The notes beneath the pieces are model-generated. The model was not told where the DNA came from. It ran no database searches and saw nothing but the letters and a program-made list of their open reading frames with translations. A program made the translations under genes and the position numbers. A DNA stretch of 64,000 nucleotides from Chondrosia reniformis (taxonomy: Eukaryota; Porifera; Demospongiae; Chondrillida; Chondrillidae). Location of the stretch: NCBI GenBank assembly GCA_947172415.1, contig OX359189.1:2130501-2194500 (forward strand), in the 5' to 3' direction. Positions 13,156-22,235 of this stretch are shown piece after piece; position 1 is the stretch's first letter, and each line of letters begins with the position of its first letter.

Positions 13156-16100
13156 TTATGAGCCAAAATCAAGGAGTAGGCAATGTGGTACAGAGGCCTT
13201 CTGGCGGGATGCCCTCATCTGCTGGACTTCAGCCCCCTGACCCCATGGGAGCTCAAGCTCAAGATGTATCACAGCAACCCATCCCTGGCATTCCTCCAGG
13301 AAATATGGCTTCATCAATGGGAGGAGGTGGACAAACTATTGGTCCACCTGGACCAGGACCACAGGGCAAGTATAGTGCCTGATCACACATGTAGTAATAC
13401 AGTTTGTGGAGCTCATCACTACAGATGGCTTCAAAGTGTAAGAATCTTCAATTTGCCAATGAGTGCTGATTAAGCCAATGTAGTTTCTTCTTTAAAAATT
13501 TCAAAACATAACAATGAGCTTGCCCAAATGTCATTTTAGAGTGGAGGTTGCTTTTTAAAACATTTATTGTAAATCACTCGAGCATTTCTAAGGTAATGTC
13601 CTTGATCAGATTTCCAAGAGCCAATTTTTCTCTAATACAACTAATATACAGAGAATGAGTTATTTTAGATTTGTTACTTACGTATGTTGTCTCTTTATAA
13701 TTGTCCCAAATTCATGTACTAATATGAATTAAATGCAAGTCATGAATGAAACCTTTCTGTGGAAATAGCTAAAGTTCAAGCTTTTAGACATATATTACTG
13801 ATATATTTGTCCTTGCATACTTTATGTGTAAACATTCCTTTAGAACAATCTGCCTTGAAGATACGAGACATTCTACTTGCCTTTCCACAAGATAAACAGG
13901 AGAGGATTATTCAGATGATTCAAAATGCTAAAACTCCAGAGGAGAAGTTACAAGTCAAAAGTCAGCTTATTAATCTATATGGTCAAATGAAGGTGAGAGA
14001 CCTGGTGATTGAAATACCAGTTTTTATAATGGTAGGATTTAGGTAGCACTTAATTTTAAGTAACTACTCAGTGCATGTATACCATGCACATGTCTTCATC
14101 CAAAATTCTCACCTGGTATAGTTCCCTATAGATTTTTACTGTAGAATAGATGTATGTATATAGGAAAATGTTAGCTCGTGTGTACAGTATTTGATAGGGA
14201 TTTCTGCTAACTGTCCCAGACTTATATTTGAGATAGTTCATCTTTTAGACTTTTAAGCATCTAAACGTTCAACTCTCTAAAAGAACCAACCAGATCTCTA
14301 GATGTTCAAAAGAGTGAAGGATGAACCATCTCAAAGATGGGTATTTGATGTATAGTTACTGCTCTTCTAGGGTTCTAGGCCACCGCTTCCTGGTCAAGGT
14401 CCGGGTCCTGGAGTGCCTCTCCAGCAGCATGGAGGAGGAAGAGGAGGAGGAATGCCTTCTACATATGGAGGAGGTGGATTGGGCCCTGTACAGTCTCCTG
14501 GGAATATGGCTCCATCAATGGGAGGAGGTGGACAAACTATTGGTCCACCTGGACCAGGACCACAGGGCAAGTATAGTACAGTGGACCCTCGCTTATGCGG
14601 ACCTCCAGTATCCGTCCGCTCGGATTATCCGGCCTTAGATTCTGTTTCTAATTAACGTCCATCGTTTAATAGCGTGTACGAGTTTTCCTTGAAAAGGAAG
14701 CGTAGTTGTAGTACTTTAAAGACCAAACTAACTTATTTGAACTAACCACTCAACGAAATCAACTGAAATACTACTCGTTCCTTGCTTGAAAATCTCGATC
14801 AAGGCGGCATTAGTTTTGCTTCACATATCCAGTCGTTTCAGTTATCTGGACATAGTCCGGTCCCGTTGGGTCCGGATAAGTGAGGGTCCACTGTACCTGA
14901 TCACACATGTAGTAAAACAGTTTGTGGAGCTCAACACTACAGATGGCTTCAAAGTGTAAGAATCTTCAATTTGCCAATGAGTGCTGATTAAGCCAATGTA
15001 GTTTCTTCTTTTAAAATTTCAAAACATAATAATGAGCTTGCCCAAATGTCACTTTAGAGTGGAGGTTGCTTTTTAAAACATTTATTGTAAATCACTCGAG
15101 CATTGCTAAGGTAATGTCCTTGATCAGATTTACAAGAGCCAGTTTTTCTCTAATACAACTAATATACAGAGAATGAGTTATTTTAGATTTGTTAATTTCT
15201 TATGTTGTCTCTTTATAATTGTCCCAAATTCATTTACTAATATGAATTAAATGCAAGTCATGAATGAAACCTTTCTGTGGAAATAGCTTGAGTTCAAGCT
15301 TTTAGACATATATTACTGATATATTTGTCCTTGCATACTTTATGTGTAAACATTCCTTTAGAACAATCTGCCTTGAAGATACGAGACATTCTACTTGCCT
15401 TTCCACAAGATAAACAGGAGAGGATTATTCAGATGATTCAAAATGCTAAAACTCCAGAGGAGAAGTTACAAGTCAAAAGTCAGCTTATTAATCTATATGG
15501 TCAAATGAAGGTGAGAGACCTGGTGATTGAAATACCAGTTTTTATAATGGTAGGATTTAGGTAGCACTTAATTTTAAGTAACTACTCAGTGCATGTATAC
15601 CATGCACATGTCTTCATCCAAAATTCTCACCTGGTATAGTTCCCTATAGATTTTTACTGTAGAATAGATGTATGTATATAGGAAAATGTTAGCTCGTGTG
15701 TACAGTATTTGATAGGGATTTCTGCTAACTGTCCCAGACTTATATTTGAGATAGTTCATCTTTTAGACTTTTAAGCATCTAAACGTAAAAGAACCAACCA
15801 GATCTCTAAGATTGAAGGATGAACCATCTCAAAGATGGGTATTTGATGTATAGTTACTGCTCTTCTAGGGTTCTAGGCCACCGCTTCCTGGTCAAGGTCC
15901 GGGTCCTGGAGTGCCTCTCCAGCAGCATGGAGGAGGAGGAGGAGGAGGAGGAGGAGGAATGCCTTCTACATATGGAGGAGGTGGATTGGGCCCTGTACAG
16001 GCTCCTTGGAATATGGCTCCCAGACAGATGCCTGGAGGAATGGATCAGTTGCCACAGTCTGTAGGAATGCAGCCATCAGTTGGTCCAGCGCATATGCAGC

Positions 16101-16228
16101 ATCCAGCTCACATGAATCAACCAGCACCCCAGCATCTCCCTAGGGCAAGGGGTCTGGGACAGATGCCTCCTCAGGGAGGACACAGACCACATGGTCCTGG
16201 CAGTGGTTACCCCGGATACCCAATGTGA
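13156..16228 (+). CDS. Gly/Pro/Met/Gln-rich protein, internally duplicated (unrecognised)
   Basis: Five exons: 13156-13365, 13842-13992, 14371-14566, 15362-15510, 15869-16228 (stop TGA). The product alternates low-complexity segments (GGMPSTYGGGG, MGGGGQTIGPPGPGPQ) with a charged helical segment, IRDILLAFPQDKQERIIQMI, present twice, and ends GPGSGYPGYPM. Frame analysis favours GC-AG introns after the first and third exons (donor GCAAGT, phase 1), because this gives GAA at the junction with the helical exon. MSQNQ at 13158 could be a start, or the exon (entered in phase 1) could be spliced to the NLR exon ending at 12859. The composition resembles RNA-processing or chromatin co-factors, but I do not recognise the family. 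The poly-Gly tract is GGA-repeat length variable between the two copies (7 against 10 residues, with an Arg in the first). Confidence 0.6.
13300..15990 (+). repeat. Tandem duplication of about 1.2 kb inside the Gly/Pro-rich gene
   Basis: Unit 1, about 13300-14500, and unit 2, about 14500-15990, match through exons and introns. For example GATCACACATGTAGTAA occurs at 13381 and 14899, and the helical exon at 13842 and 15362. The third exon (14371-14566) is a chimera that starts like the fifth exon and ends like the first, marking the duplication junction. Unit 2 is longer because it contains the MITE at 14579-14893. Small differences (poly-Gly length, scattered substitutions) show the copies have started to diverge. 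Confidence 0.85.
14579..14893. mobile_element. 315 bp MITE, pogo/Tigger-like, TA target site
   Basis: The ends are CAGTGGACCCTCGCTTATGC... and, inverted from the right, CAGTGGACCCTCACTTATCC..., 23 of 25 bases matching. It is flanked by TA at 14577-14578 and 14894-14895. The equivalent empty site exists at about 13376 in unit 1 of the tandem duplication, so insertion came after the duplication. No coding capacity. The GGACC(C)TCxCTTAT end is typical of Tigger/pogo-type elements (family knowledge). Confidence 0.85.
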
Positions 16229-16892
16229 CAAACACCTGCATTCTCCTAATAACATGGAGTAATTTCATATACCAAATGACAGTAAAACCTATTGAATGTC
16301 CAAAAGGTTATATTGATACATATTGATATAGGTCATACCCTATTACATTTTGGAGAATACATCAGCCTACACATAATAGCATGCAACAGTGTAACTTAAG
16401 TAGGCTATATACATATACAAAGTCTCTCAGTTTTAATGTGTATTAAGAGAAACAAAACATAATTTATGTGAATAGAATCATGAATTAGCTGAAAACTGCT
16501 GGTATAGATATTGTGAGATATGGTTGTACATGATGAGACTCTAATTAATATAATAGAGTTAATTTGTCTTATTCTGACACTTTTAATCAGAAGATTTATA
16601 AAGGCTGATCACTGTTTCCATGTTATCATATACTGCTCAATGGTTTCAAGCAATCTAACTATAGAGGTCATACAATCTCATGGTATCAACAACTTTACAA
16701 GATATTGCAACAAACTGTCTACTAATATGGTATATGTACGTACAATGCAACTGGACTTCTACAGAGTTCTAACAACAAAGCATTACTATATGCATGTTTT
16801 ATATATGGAAAACATCTTTCGTTTATTTATTGGAAAAGCGGGGACTACTCAAAACATCGATAATTTATCCATGGTGGTGTAATTCAGTAATT
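16229..16892. other. Intergenic, 3' flank of the Gly/Pro-rich gene
   Basis: AT-rich sequence after the TGA at 16226. The open frame at 16520-16882 has no recognisable motif and an unstructured composition; I treat it as chance. Nothing else is seen until the GGGGAA box at 16893. Confidence 0.5.
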
Positions 16893-16902
16893 GGGGAATT
16901 TT
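16893..16902 (+). promoter_or_regulatory. GGGGAATTTT box upstream of copy B, kappa-B-like
   Basis: GGGGAATTTT lies 223 bp before the copy B start codon. The same arrangement (GGGGAATTCT, also 223 bp) precedes copy D, and GGGGAAATTT precedes the CARD gene. Each is followed by AAAATGGCTACC or a close variant. The word is close to the Rel/NF-kappa-B consensus GGGRNYYYCC, but binding is inference. Copies B and D are paralogues, so their match may simply be inherited. Confidence 0.35.
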
Positions 16903-17199
16903 TCGGTCACTAAAATGGCTACCGAGGTGGTAAAGTTTTCGAAATATATATACGTATATACCTGATGATAAGGTGGTTTCTTGCTAATTAAAGGTACATA
17001 TAGTACTAAGATAGTGGATCCGATTGATATTTCAGAGAACCGAACGACTACTACTATCTTCTCTAAACTTTGATCTTCTTTCGTGATCGCCTAATTCATC
17101 ACTATTTGAAATACAATGAACAGGGAGTCAAAAGTCAGAGGTAATATATGAATTGAATGTTTTATAGTGCTCTATATAAATATCTCTCCCTTTCTGTAG

Positions 17200-17487
17200 A
17201 CTATCAAAAATTTGAATCTAAACTGAGAACACATTTAAAAGATTTAGTTAACTGGAAAGAGGTGTTGACCCATCTTGGAATACCACGTAATAAATACAAA
17301 ACAGTTCTTGATAACTCCAGAGACAGTAATGAAGCCTTTTTTGAGTGTCTTCTCCACTGGGTCCACTTGAATGTGGAGGATACTAAAGGTACATGGAGTG
17401 AGCTATTTGATGCTCTGAGAAAAGGAGAAGAAACAGGAGCAGCTGTAGACTTGGAAAAGAACATCTTTAGTTCAGAATGTGAGAGTA
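17200..17487 (+). CDS. Death-domain exon of copy B
   Basis: Encodes about 95 residues. NWKEVLTHLGIPRNKY, LLHWVHLNVEDTKGTWSELF and DALRKGEETGAAVDLE follow the six-helix Death-fold pattern: W and LGI in helices 1-2, LLxW in helix 4, TWxxLxxAL in helix 5 and a closing A..L helix. Such domains recruit adaptors through homotypic interaction (family knowledge). The exon enters and leaves in phase 1. It is preceded by a tiny start exon at 17116-17140, and copy D has the same pair, which supports the start choice. Confidence 0.85.
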
Positions 17488-18032
17488 GTTAAGTATATTA
17501 TGTATACTCTCTGACCTTTTAAATTTTAAATTCATAATATGGAAAATGACCGACCCTATTCCTCAAGGTTTTGATGAGAGACTGTGTCACTGATGGTTTT
17601 CTGATTGGTCTGATGAGACGAAGTGGTGTGTTATGCAAGAGCATTGTCCTGAAAAGCATATAATGACTGCGTAAAGTTTCTAATGGAACTTTTATAATAC
17701 GTATGTCGATATGAAGAATTTAATTATCACTGGAAGATATTAAGGCAACCATCCAAGTGGAAGATATTATGCCAAGTGATTTAAGTCTTTTATTAATAAT
17801 TCACTTCCTTATTGTCACAGCCTTTGCACAGGATTTAGTGCAATTACTAAACTCCCTCGCTTTATATCAATATACGTTCGTTAATGATAGTGAAGATGTA
17901 TTGTCACAATTATGTCTGTTGAGTTGACCTCTAATTTTGTACTTTTAATATGTTACTGTGTTTCATCCTCTCTTCACAATGATTGTGTTTGTGTTTCTAG
18001 AAGTGGATAATGAACTCTTCACTTGTCCACAG

Positions 18033-19641
18033 GTACCAAATCCAAGAGGAAACAGAAAGATAAGAAGACCTCACGGACCCACCAACCAAGTAAGAACAAT
18101 CTATGTACATTTAGTATTTCCATTAATACTCAAAGTCCTAACAAGACAGGTTCAGTAATATAACTTGTACTATATCTAATAGAATCCAAAAGAAAGAGAG
18201 TACAGCCTCACTCACCCTCTCCTGAGGAGGATGATAGTAGTAGTGGATCCAACAGTAGTGGATCCAACAGTAGTGGATCCAACAGTAGTGATAATAGAGT
18301 GACTGGATCAGTGGAAGAAGACAGTGGTGAAGTAGATGGTAAGTATCAGTCATGTAGTGTGTTGTATTTGTGAACTGCATTAATCTCATTCCTTCAACAG
18401 GTTCTAGTTCTGAACAGACAAAGAAGGCAAAGAAAAGTCACTACTCGTCCAAGTCAGCTAAAAGACGTGACAGAATGAAGACTGGCACTGTTCCCCAATC
18501 TAGTGAGAATGATATTCTGTTGTTACATACTGCAATGTGTTCCTTGTGTGATGGGCATTAGAAGGAAGTTGACACTTATATACTGTATCATGAATATTGT
18601 TATATGATCTATGAATATAATTTGCCTATCCTGTAAAATAAGTATATAAATAGGTAACTACCCATGTCTCATTTCATGTTATTACTACATCCAATGGAAA
18701 GGGAACAATTGCTTTTTGTAAGAGTTATGGATGTATCACATTAATTAATTAATCGGAATTCCTTATGTACTTACCTATACGTACATCTGTATATCTGTTA
18801 AAAGGTATGTATGCTCTTATTGCTATTGTGCATATTTATACTCTTATTTTCTTCAGAATACCAGAGATGTATAGACCAGTCTTCATCGTCTTCTCCTTCT
18901 TCCTCACCTGAGGAGAACAGTCTGAGTGAACAAGACGGGGAATACAAAAGTGAGGATGGAGGTGAGGTATTACATGAATATGCAAGTTTATGTAACTTCA
19001 GCTGTTCATTCTGTAAGATTTTACAATTTAATGTTAGTTTATCAGTAGGTGTACTGTACTAAAGGTAAGAGTGATAGAGTTGTGCCTAATGTCAAACAGA
19101 AGCTCATAGAAAACTGTTTTACATTAAAAATTTATGTAAAAGTAACAAGTTGAATGCCATACCTCAAAAGGTAACCCTTGACCCTTAACCCTTGACCCCA
19201 ATGAGAGGATTTATGTATTGTAGGGTATATACTTATATACTATAGTGTAGACTGGCACTGAAAAATGGCGGGAAAAGATGCCTATAAATGAAGACACCTT
19301 GAAGACCAACACCAGTCACTGAAGAAGACCCCCAGGGTCGAAACGTTTGGCAGACAGAAGAATCGGAAAAAACTGCGTCTCTAGACGCTCTAAAAGTCGA
19401 AAGATGAACCTTTACAAAGATAAGTTCGACGCAGTTAGAAGAAATCCTTATTCCATTACTATAGTATAGTTGCTAAGATCATTTATACAGTAAGTATGTG
19501 TACTAGTCTATGTAATTAGCATACGTATATATATGTATGTTCTGATACTTATTGTATTGATAGTACTTAGTGTTTCTGTTTGTAGGTGAACAGAATGATA
19601 GTGTATTTGAAACCATTTCTAGAGATCTAGCAGATAGTAGA
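18033..19641 (+). CDS. Ser/Lys-rich linker exons of copy B
   Basis: Five short exons between the Death and NACHT exons. 18033-18089 encodes TKSKRKQKDKKTSRTHQP, a basic stretch that could act as a nuclear signal; 18183-18338 carries repeated SSGSN units from a GGATCCAACAGTAGT repeat; 18401-18502 has KKSHYSSKSAKRRDRMK; 18857-18961 is SSSPSSSPEENSL; 19586-19641 is a short acidic exon ending in phase 0 for the NACHT exon. All but the last start and end in phase 1. The linker is probably disordered. Confidence 0.6.
19256..19450 (+). mobile_element. Retroelement fragment in the copy B linker intron
   Basis: A GC-richer island in an AT-rich intron, containing ACTGAAGAAGACCCCCAGGG followed by TCGAAACGTTTGGCAG. 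Penelope-like and some other retroelements carry terminal sequence of this kind. The downstream stretch CGAAAGATGAACCTTTACAA recurs in degraded form at 14318-14340 and 15812-15837. No coding capacity. The exact ends and family are not determined. Confidence 0.4.
19305..19360 (+). ncRNA. Hammerhead-like motif (degenerate or dimer-type)
   Basis: The CUGANGA core is matched by CTGAAGA at 19319-19325. Helix II is GACCC/GGGTC (19327-19331 with 19335-19339, CCA loop), and GAAA is at 19340-19343, followed by CGTTT. Helix III would be only A-C/G-T with no loop, as in dimeric hammerheads reported for retroelements. An extra A between core and helix II weakens it. Activity is unproven. Confidence 0.3.
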
Positions 19642-21089
19642 GTAAGTCTTTCTAACCTTTCCATTTATATTGACATGACTTATGTTATAAAATTGTCACC
19701 AACCATCTCTTTAGCAGACATTTTGATTTCTTTCCTATCATATAATAGTTCAACCTATGTATGTATATATGTATAACTCATTCTCCATCTACTGCATGTT
19801 AGTGCTTGTTAGTGCTTCTAAATTTTGTGAGGTGCATTTTATAACTGAGAGTAGAAATGATCTTTACAGCATTATGGATTAATTTTCTTCTACATACAGA
19901 TCATTAAACTTTTCAATTCATGGCTGGAGAAGGGCTATACTCGGATGAAGGTTGTACCTGGTGATGTTCGTTTCCCTGATATGAACTTTATAGAGTTAGC
20001 TATAGTCTCTCGTTCAAAACGCATTCGGCTAGAAAGAGAACTTTGCAAATTTCTTGAAGCAGCTTATGATGGAATTGATGATATTCATGAGAAATCTAAC
20101 CCAATTAAATATGAAGGAATTCTTAATTATGATGAGAGTAAATCTGGCAAGCGTATTATTATCAGTGGAGCTCCTGGTTGTGGTAAAACCACTTTGTCCA
20201 GAAAATTTTGCCTAGATATTTCATCTAGAAAACTGGGACAATCCTATGATCTAGTCATCCTATTTCCGCTTCGTGAAGCCTCTCTCTGGATGAAAGGAGA
20301 GTTCAAACTATGCCATTTGCTGCAAAAGTTTATTCCTCCCAACCAGTCAACCGAGAAGGCTGAAATAGTAAGTCAGACTATAGAGTTGAGAGATGGAAGA
20401 GGTGTCATGTTCATCCTGGATGGGTATGATGAGGCATCAGAAGAAGTGAAACAGAGCTTCTTTCTAAAGAGCCTCCTTTCAGCACCTTCAGCTTACTTGA
20501 GTGAGTGTGATGTGATTGTCACCTCTCGACCAGTGACCACATCAGATCTCCTCACCAGATTACAAGGGTCATGTGTGCATGTAGAAATTCTTGGTTTTAA
20601 AGTTAATAAGATAAATGCATACATTAAGGACTATTTCACTGGCAAAGTAAAAATTGGTGAAATTCTAAAGAATCGATTGCTGTCACTTCCTGCTGTTCGT
20701 GGAATGTGTCGTGTTCCAGTGGTCCTTAAGATAGTGTGTAAGGTGCAGGAGTACATGGGAGAGGATGGTCTTCCACGTACTATGAGTGATATATACAAGA
20801 AATACATTTGTGGTCAACTTTACCACTCCCAACTCAAGATTGATCCTCAAGCAACTGTGTCTGTCACTGATTTGAGCAATATTCCAAGTGATGTCTTCCC
20901 AGCATTTGACAAACTTTGCGAAATATCTTACCAATTTTGCATAGATCTTAAGCTTGTCATATCAGATGCAGATTTAAATGATTCACTGAGAGACAGTGTT
21001 TTCAATGGAAGCGTTTATGAGCTTCTCTTTTCAGAATCCGTGGATGCCTTCTTTGCAGCTCCCGTCAAGCTGTACATGTTTACTCACAA

Positions 21090-21325
21090 GGATTCACAGA
21101 AGATCAAGATAAAGAAAAAGACAAAGACTCCCAGGATCACTGATGAAGGGTGGAATTCCCAGAAACGGCTGTCTGACCCAGTGGAGAAGAAGATGAAAGA
21201 AGGGAAAAGAAGGAAGAAAAGACTCCTGTATCTTCATCTAAAGCTCTCTTTAGGTTTAGTTCCCCTATAGGCTCTTTTTACAGAATAGGTATATAGCATG
21301 TAGGAAAATGGTATATTAGATTTTT
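21090..21325 (+). mobile_element. 236 bp insertion with 15 bp target-site duplication
   Basis: The 15 bp CATGTTTACTCACAA occurs at 21075-21089 and again at 21326-21340; the intact paralogues A and D have it once. The insert ends in TTAGATTTTT. A long, variable-size target duplication is typical of target-primed retroposition (SINE, LINE or Penelope-like) rather than a cut-and-paste transposon. Its 3' half (TTAGTTCCCCTATAGG..., then GGAAAATGG) resembles intron sequence at about 14118-14172 and 15620-15690, and a piece (GTATCTTCATCTAAAGCTCT) resembles 62826-62850, so the family has other remnants here. It contains the ribozyme-like motif described separately. Confidence 0.8.
21126..21186 (+). 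ncRNA. Hammerhead-ribozyme-like motif inside the insertion
   Basis: Core elements in order: CTGATGA (21140-21146, the CUGANGA box), helix II GGG/CCC (21148-21150 with 21158-21160), GAAA (21162-21165), a 2 bp helix III A-C/G-T closing the loop GGCT (21165-21172), and cleavage-site nucleotide C at 21173 in GTC. Helix I pairs GGATCA (21134-21139) with TGACCC (21174-21179) with one mismatch, and more weakly beyond. The A-A at the base of helix II is non-canonical. Type I hammerheads with very short helix III are known in Penelope-like elements and retrozymes. Self-cleavage is inference. Confidence 0.45.
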
Positions 21326-22235
21326 CATGTTTACTCACAAAACAGTACAAGAGGCACTGGCTGCACTCCACATTGCCAAGCAGAGTCCAACTGAGCAGGA
21401 GAAGATGTGGAAAGAGCATTTTGATAGGCCAGAGATGGTGGAGGTGTGGAAGTTCTACTGTGGATTTACTAAACTAGCCAAAATTGACCTCTTGCCATTA
21501 AATAATAGCACAGGAAGTAGACGTAAGAAAGATCGTGAGGCTCTTCCTCCCCTGGTGATGCTGTCACTCTTTGAAGCAGACAACGAAGAGCAAACAAATG
21601 AGCTTATTGAAAAGGCCATTCCGACTGACCTGACCTTTGTCTCATCCTCATCATATGAGACATCAGTGTTAGACTACACACTAAGGCATCACTCCTCCAT
21701 TGAGAGCCTCCACCTGAAAGCCAAGGGAAGGACACTAATTCAGATAGAGCAGGTTCTTCCAACAATCCTCTCATCCAAGGTATTAAAAAGGTTGATATTG
21801 GAATTGCTTGGTAAATCAGGTAAGTTATCTGATTGCTTTTAATTGTAAAATGTTGCAGCAGAATATTTCGTACTATAAAAGCAGAACATTCAACATTTTT
21901 TCCTTATGTGAAAATGGGAGAAGTGGTAAATTACAATAATAACACATTGATAAATTTCTGGTCTCACACCTACGTACATACTAGCAAATGTTAGTTTTGA
22001 AATTCACTATACTAGTAGGATTTTCTATTGATTGAGTTAAAACAGCTTAATATCAATCCTTATTTTAAGCCACTACTTCTCCTTCCATCACCATATGAAA
22101 TGAGATATACGTACGTAGCTGTACATATATCTATAAACAATTTATCCCAGACCACCTGACAATGTTTGTTATATCTGAAAGTGATCTTTAAACTCCTTGT
22201 CATAATCTTTATATTTAGTACTTATCAATAATTAG

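Larger units (their letters stand above)
19900..21819 (+). pseudogene. NACHT exon of copy B, split by an insertion
   Basis: Before the insertion (to 21089) the exon is a good NACHT: the P-loop GAPGCGKT, MFILDGYDEASEE and VIVTSRPV are all present, preceded by IIKLFNSWLEKGY. After the insertion the frame resumes at 21341 with TVQEALAALHIAKQ and ends in phase 1 at 21819. The nucleotide-binding core is therefore intact, but the helical C-terminal part is separated by 251 bp (insert plus duplicated target). Read through, the insert adds about 60 foreign residues, rich in Lys and Arg, before a stop at 21268-21270. This copy is clearly more diverged from A and D than those are from each other. Confidence 0.8.

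Noticed and set aside
16520-16882. 120-codon ORF between the Gly/Pro-rich gene and copy B
   Set aside because: No recognisable motif, AT-driven composition, no splice or paralogue support.
19168-19200. Telomere-like CCCTTGACCCTTAACCCTTG run
   Set aside because: Only a few imperfect units in an intron; not enough for an interstitial telomere array.
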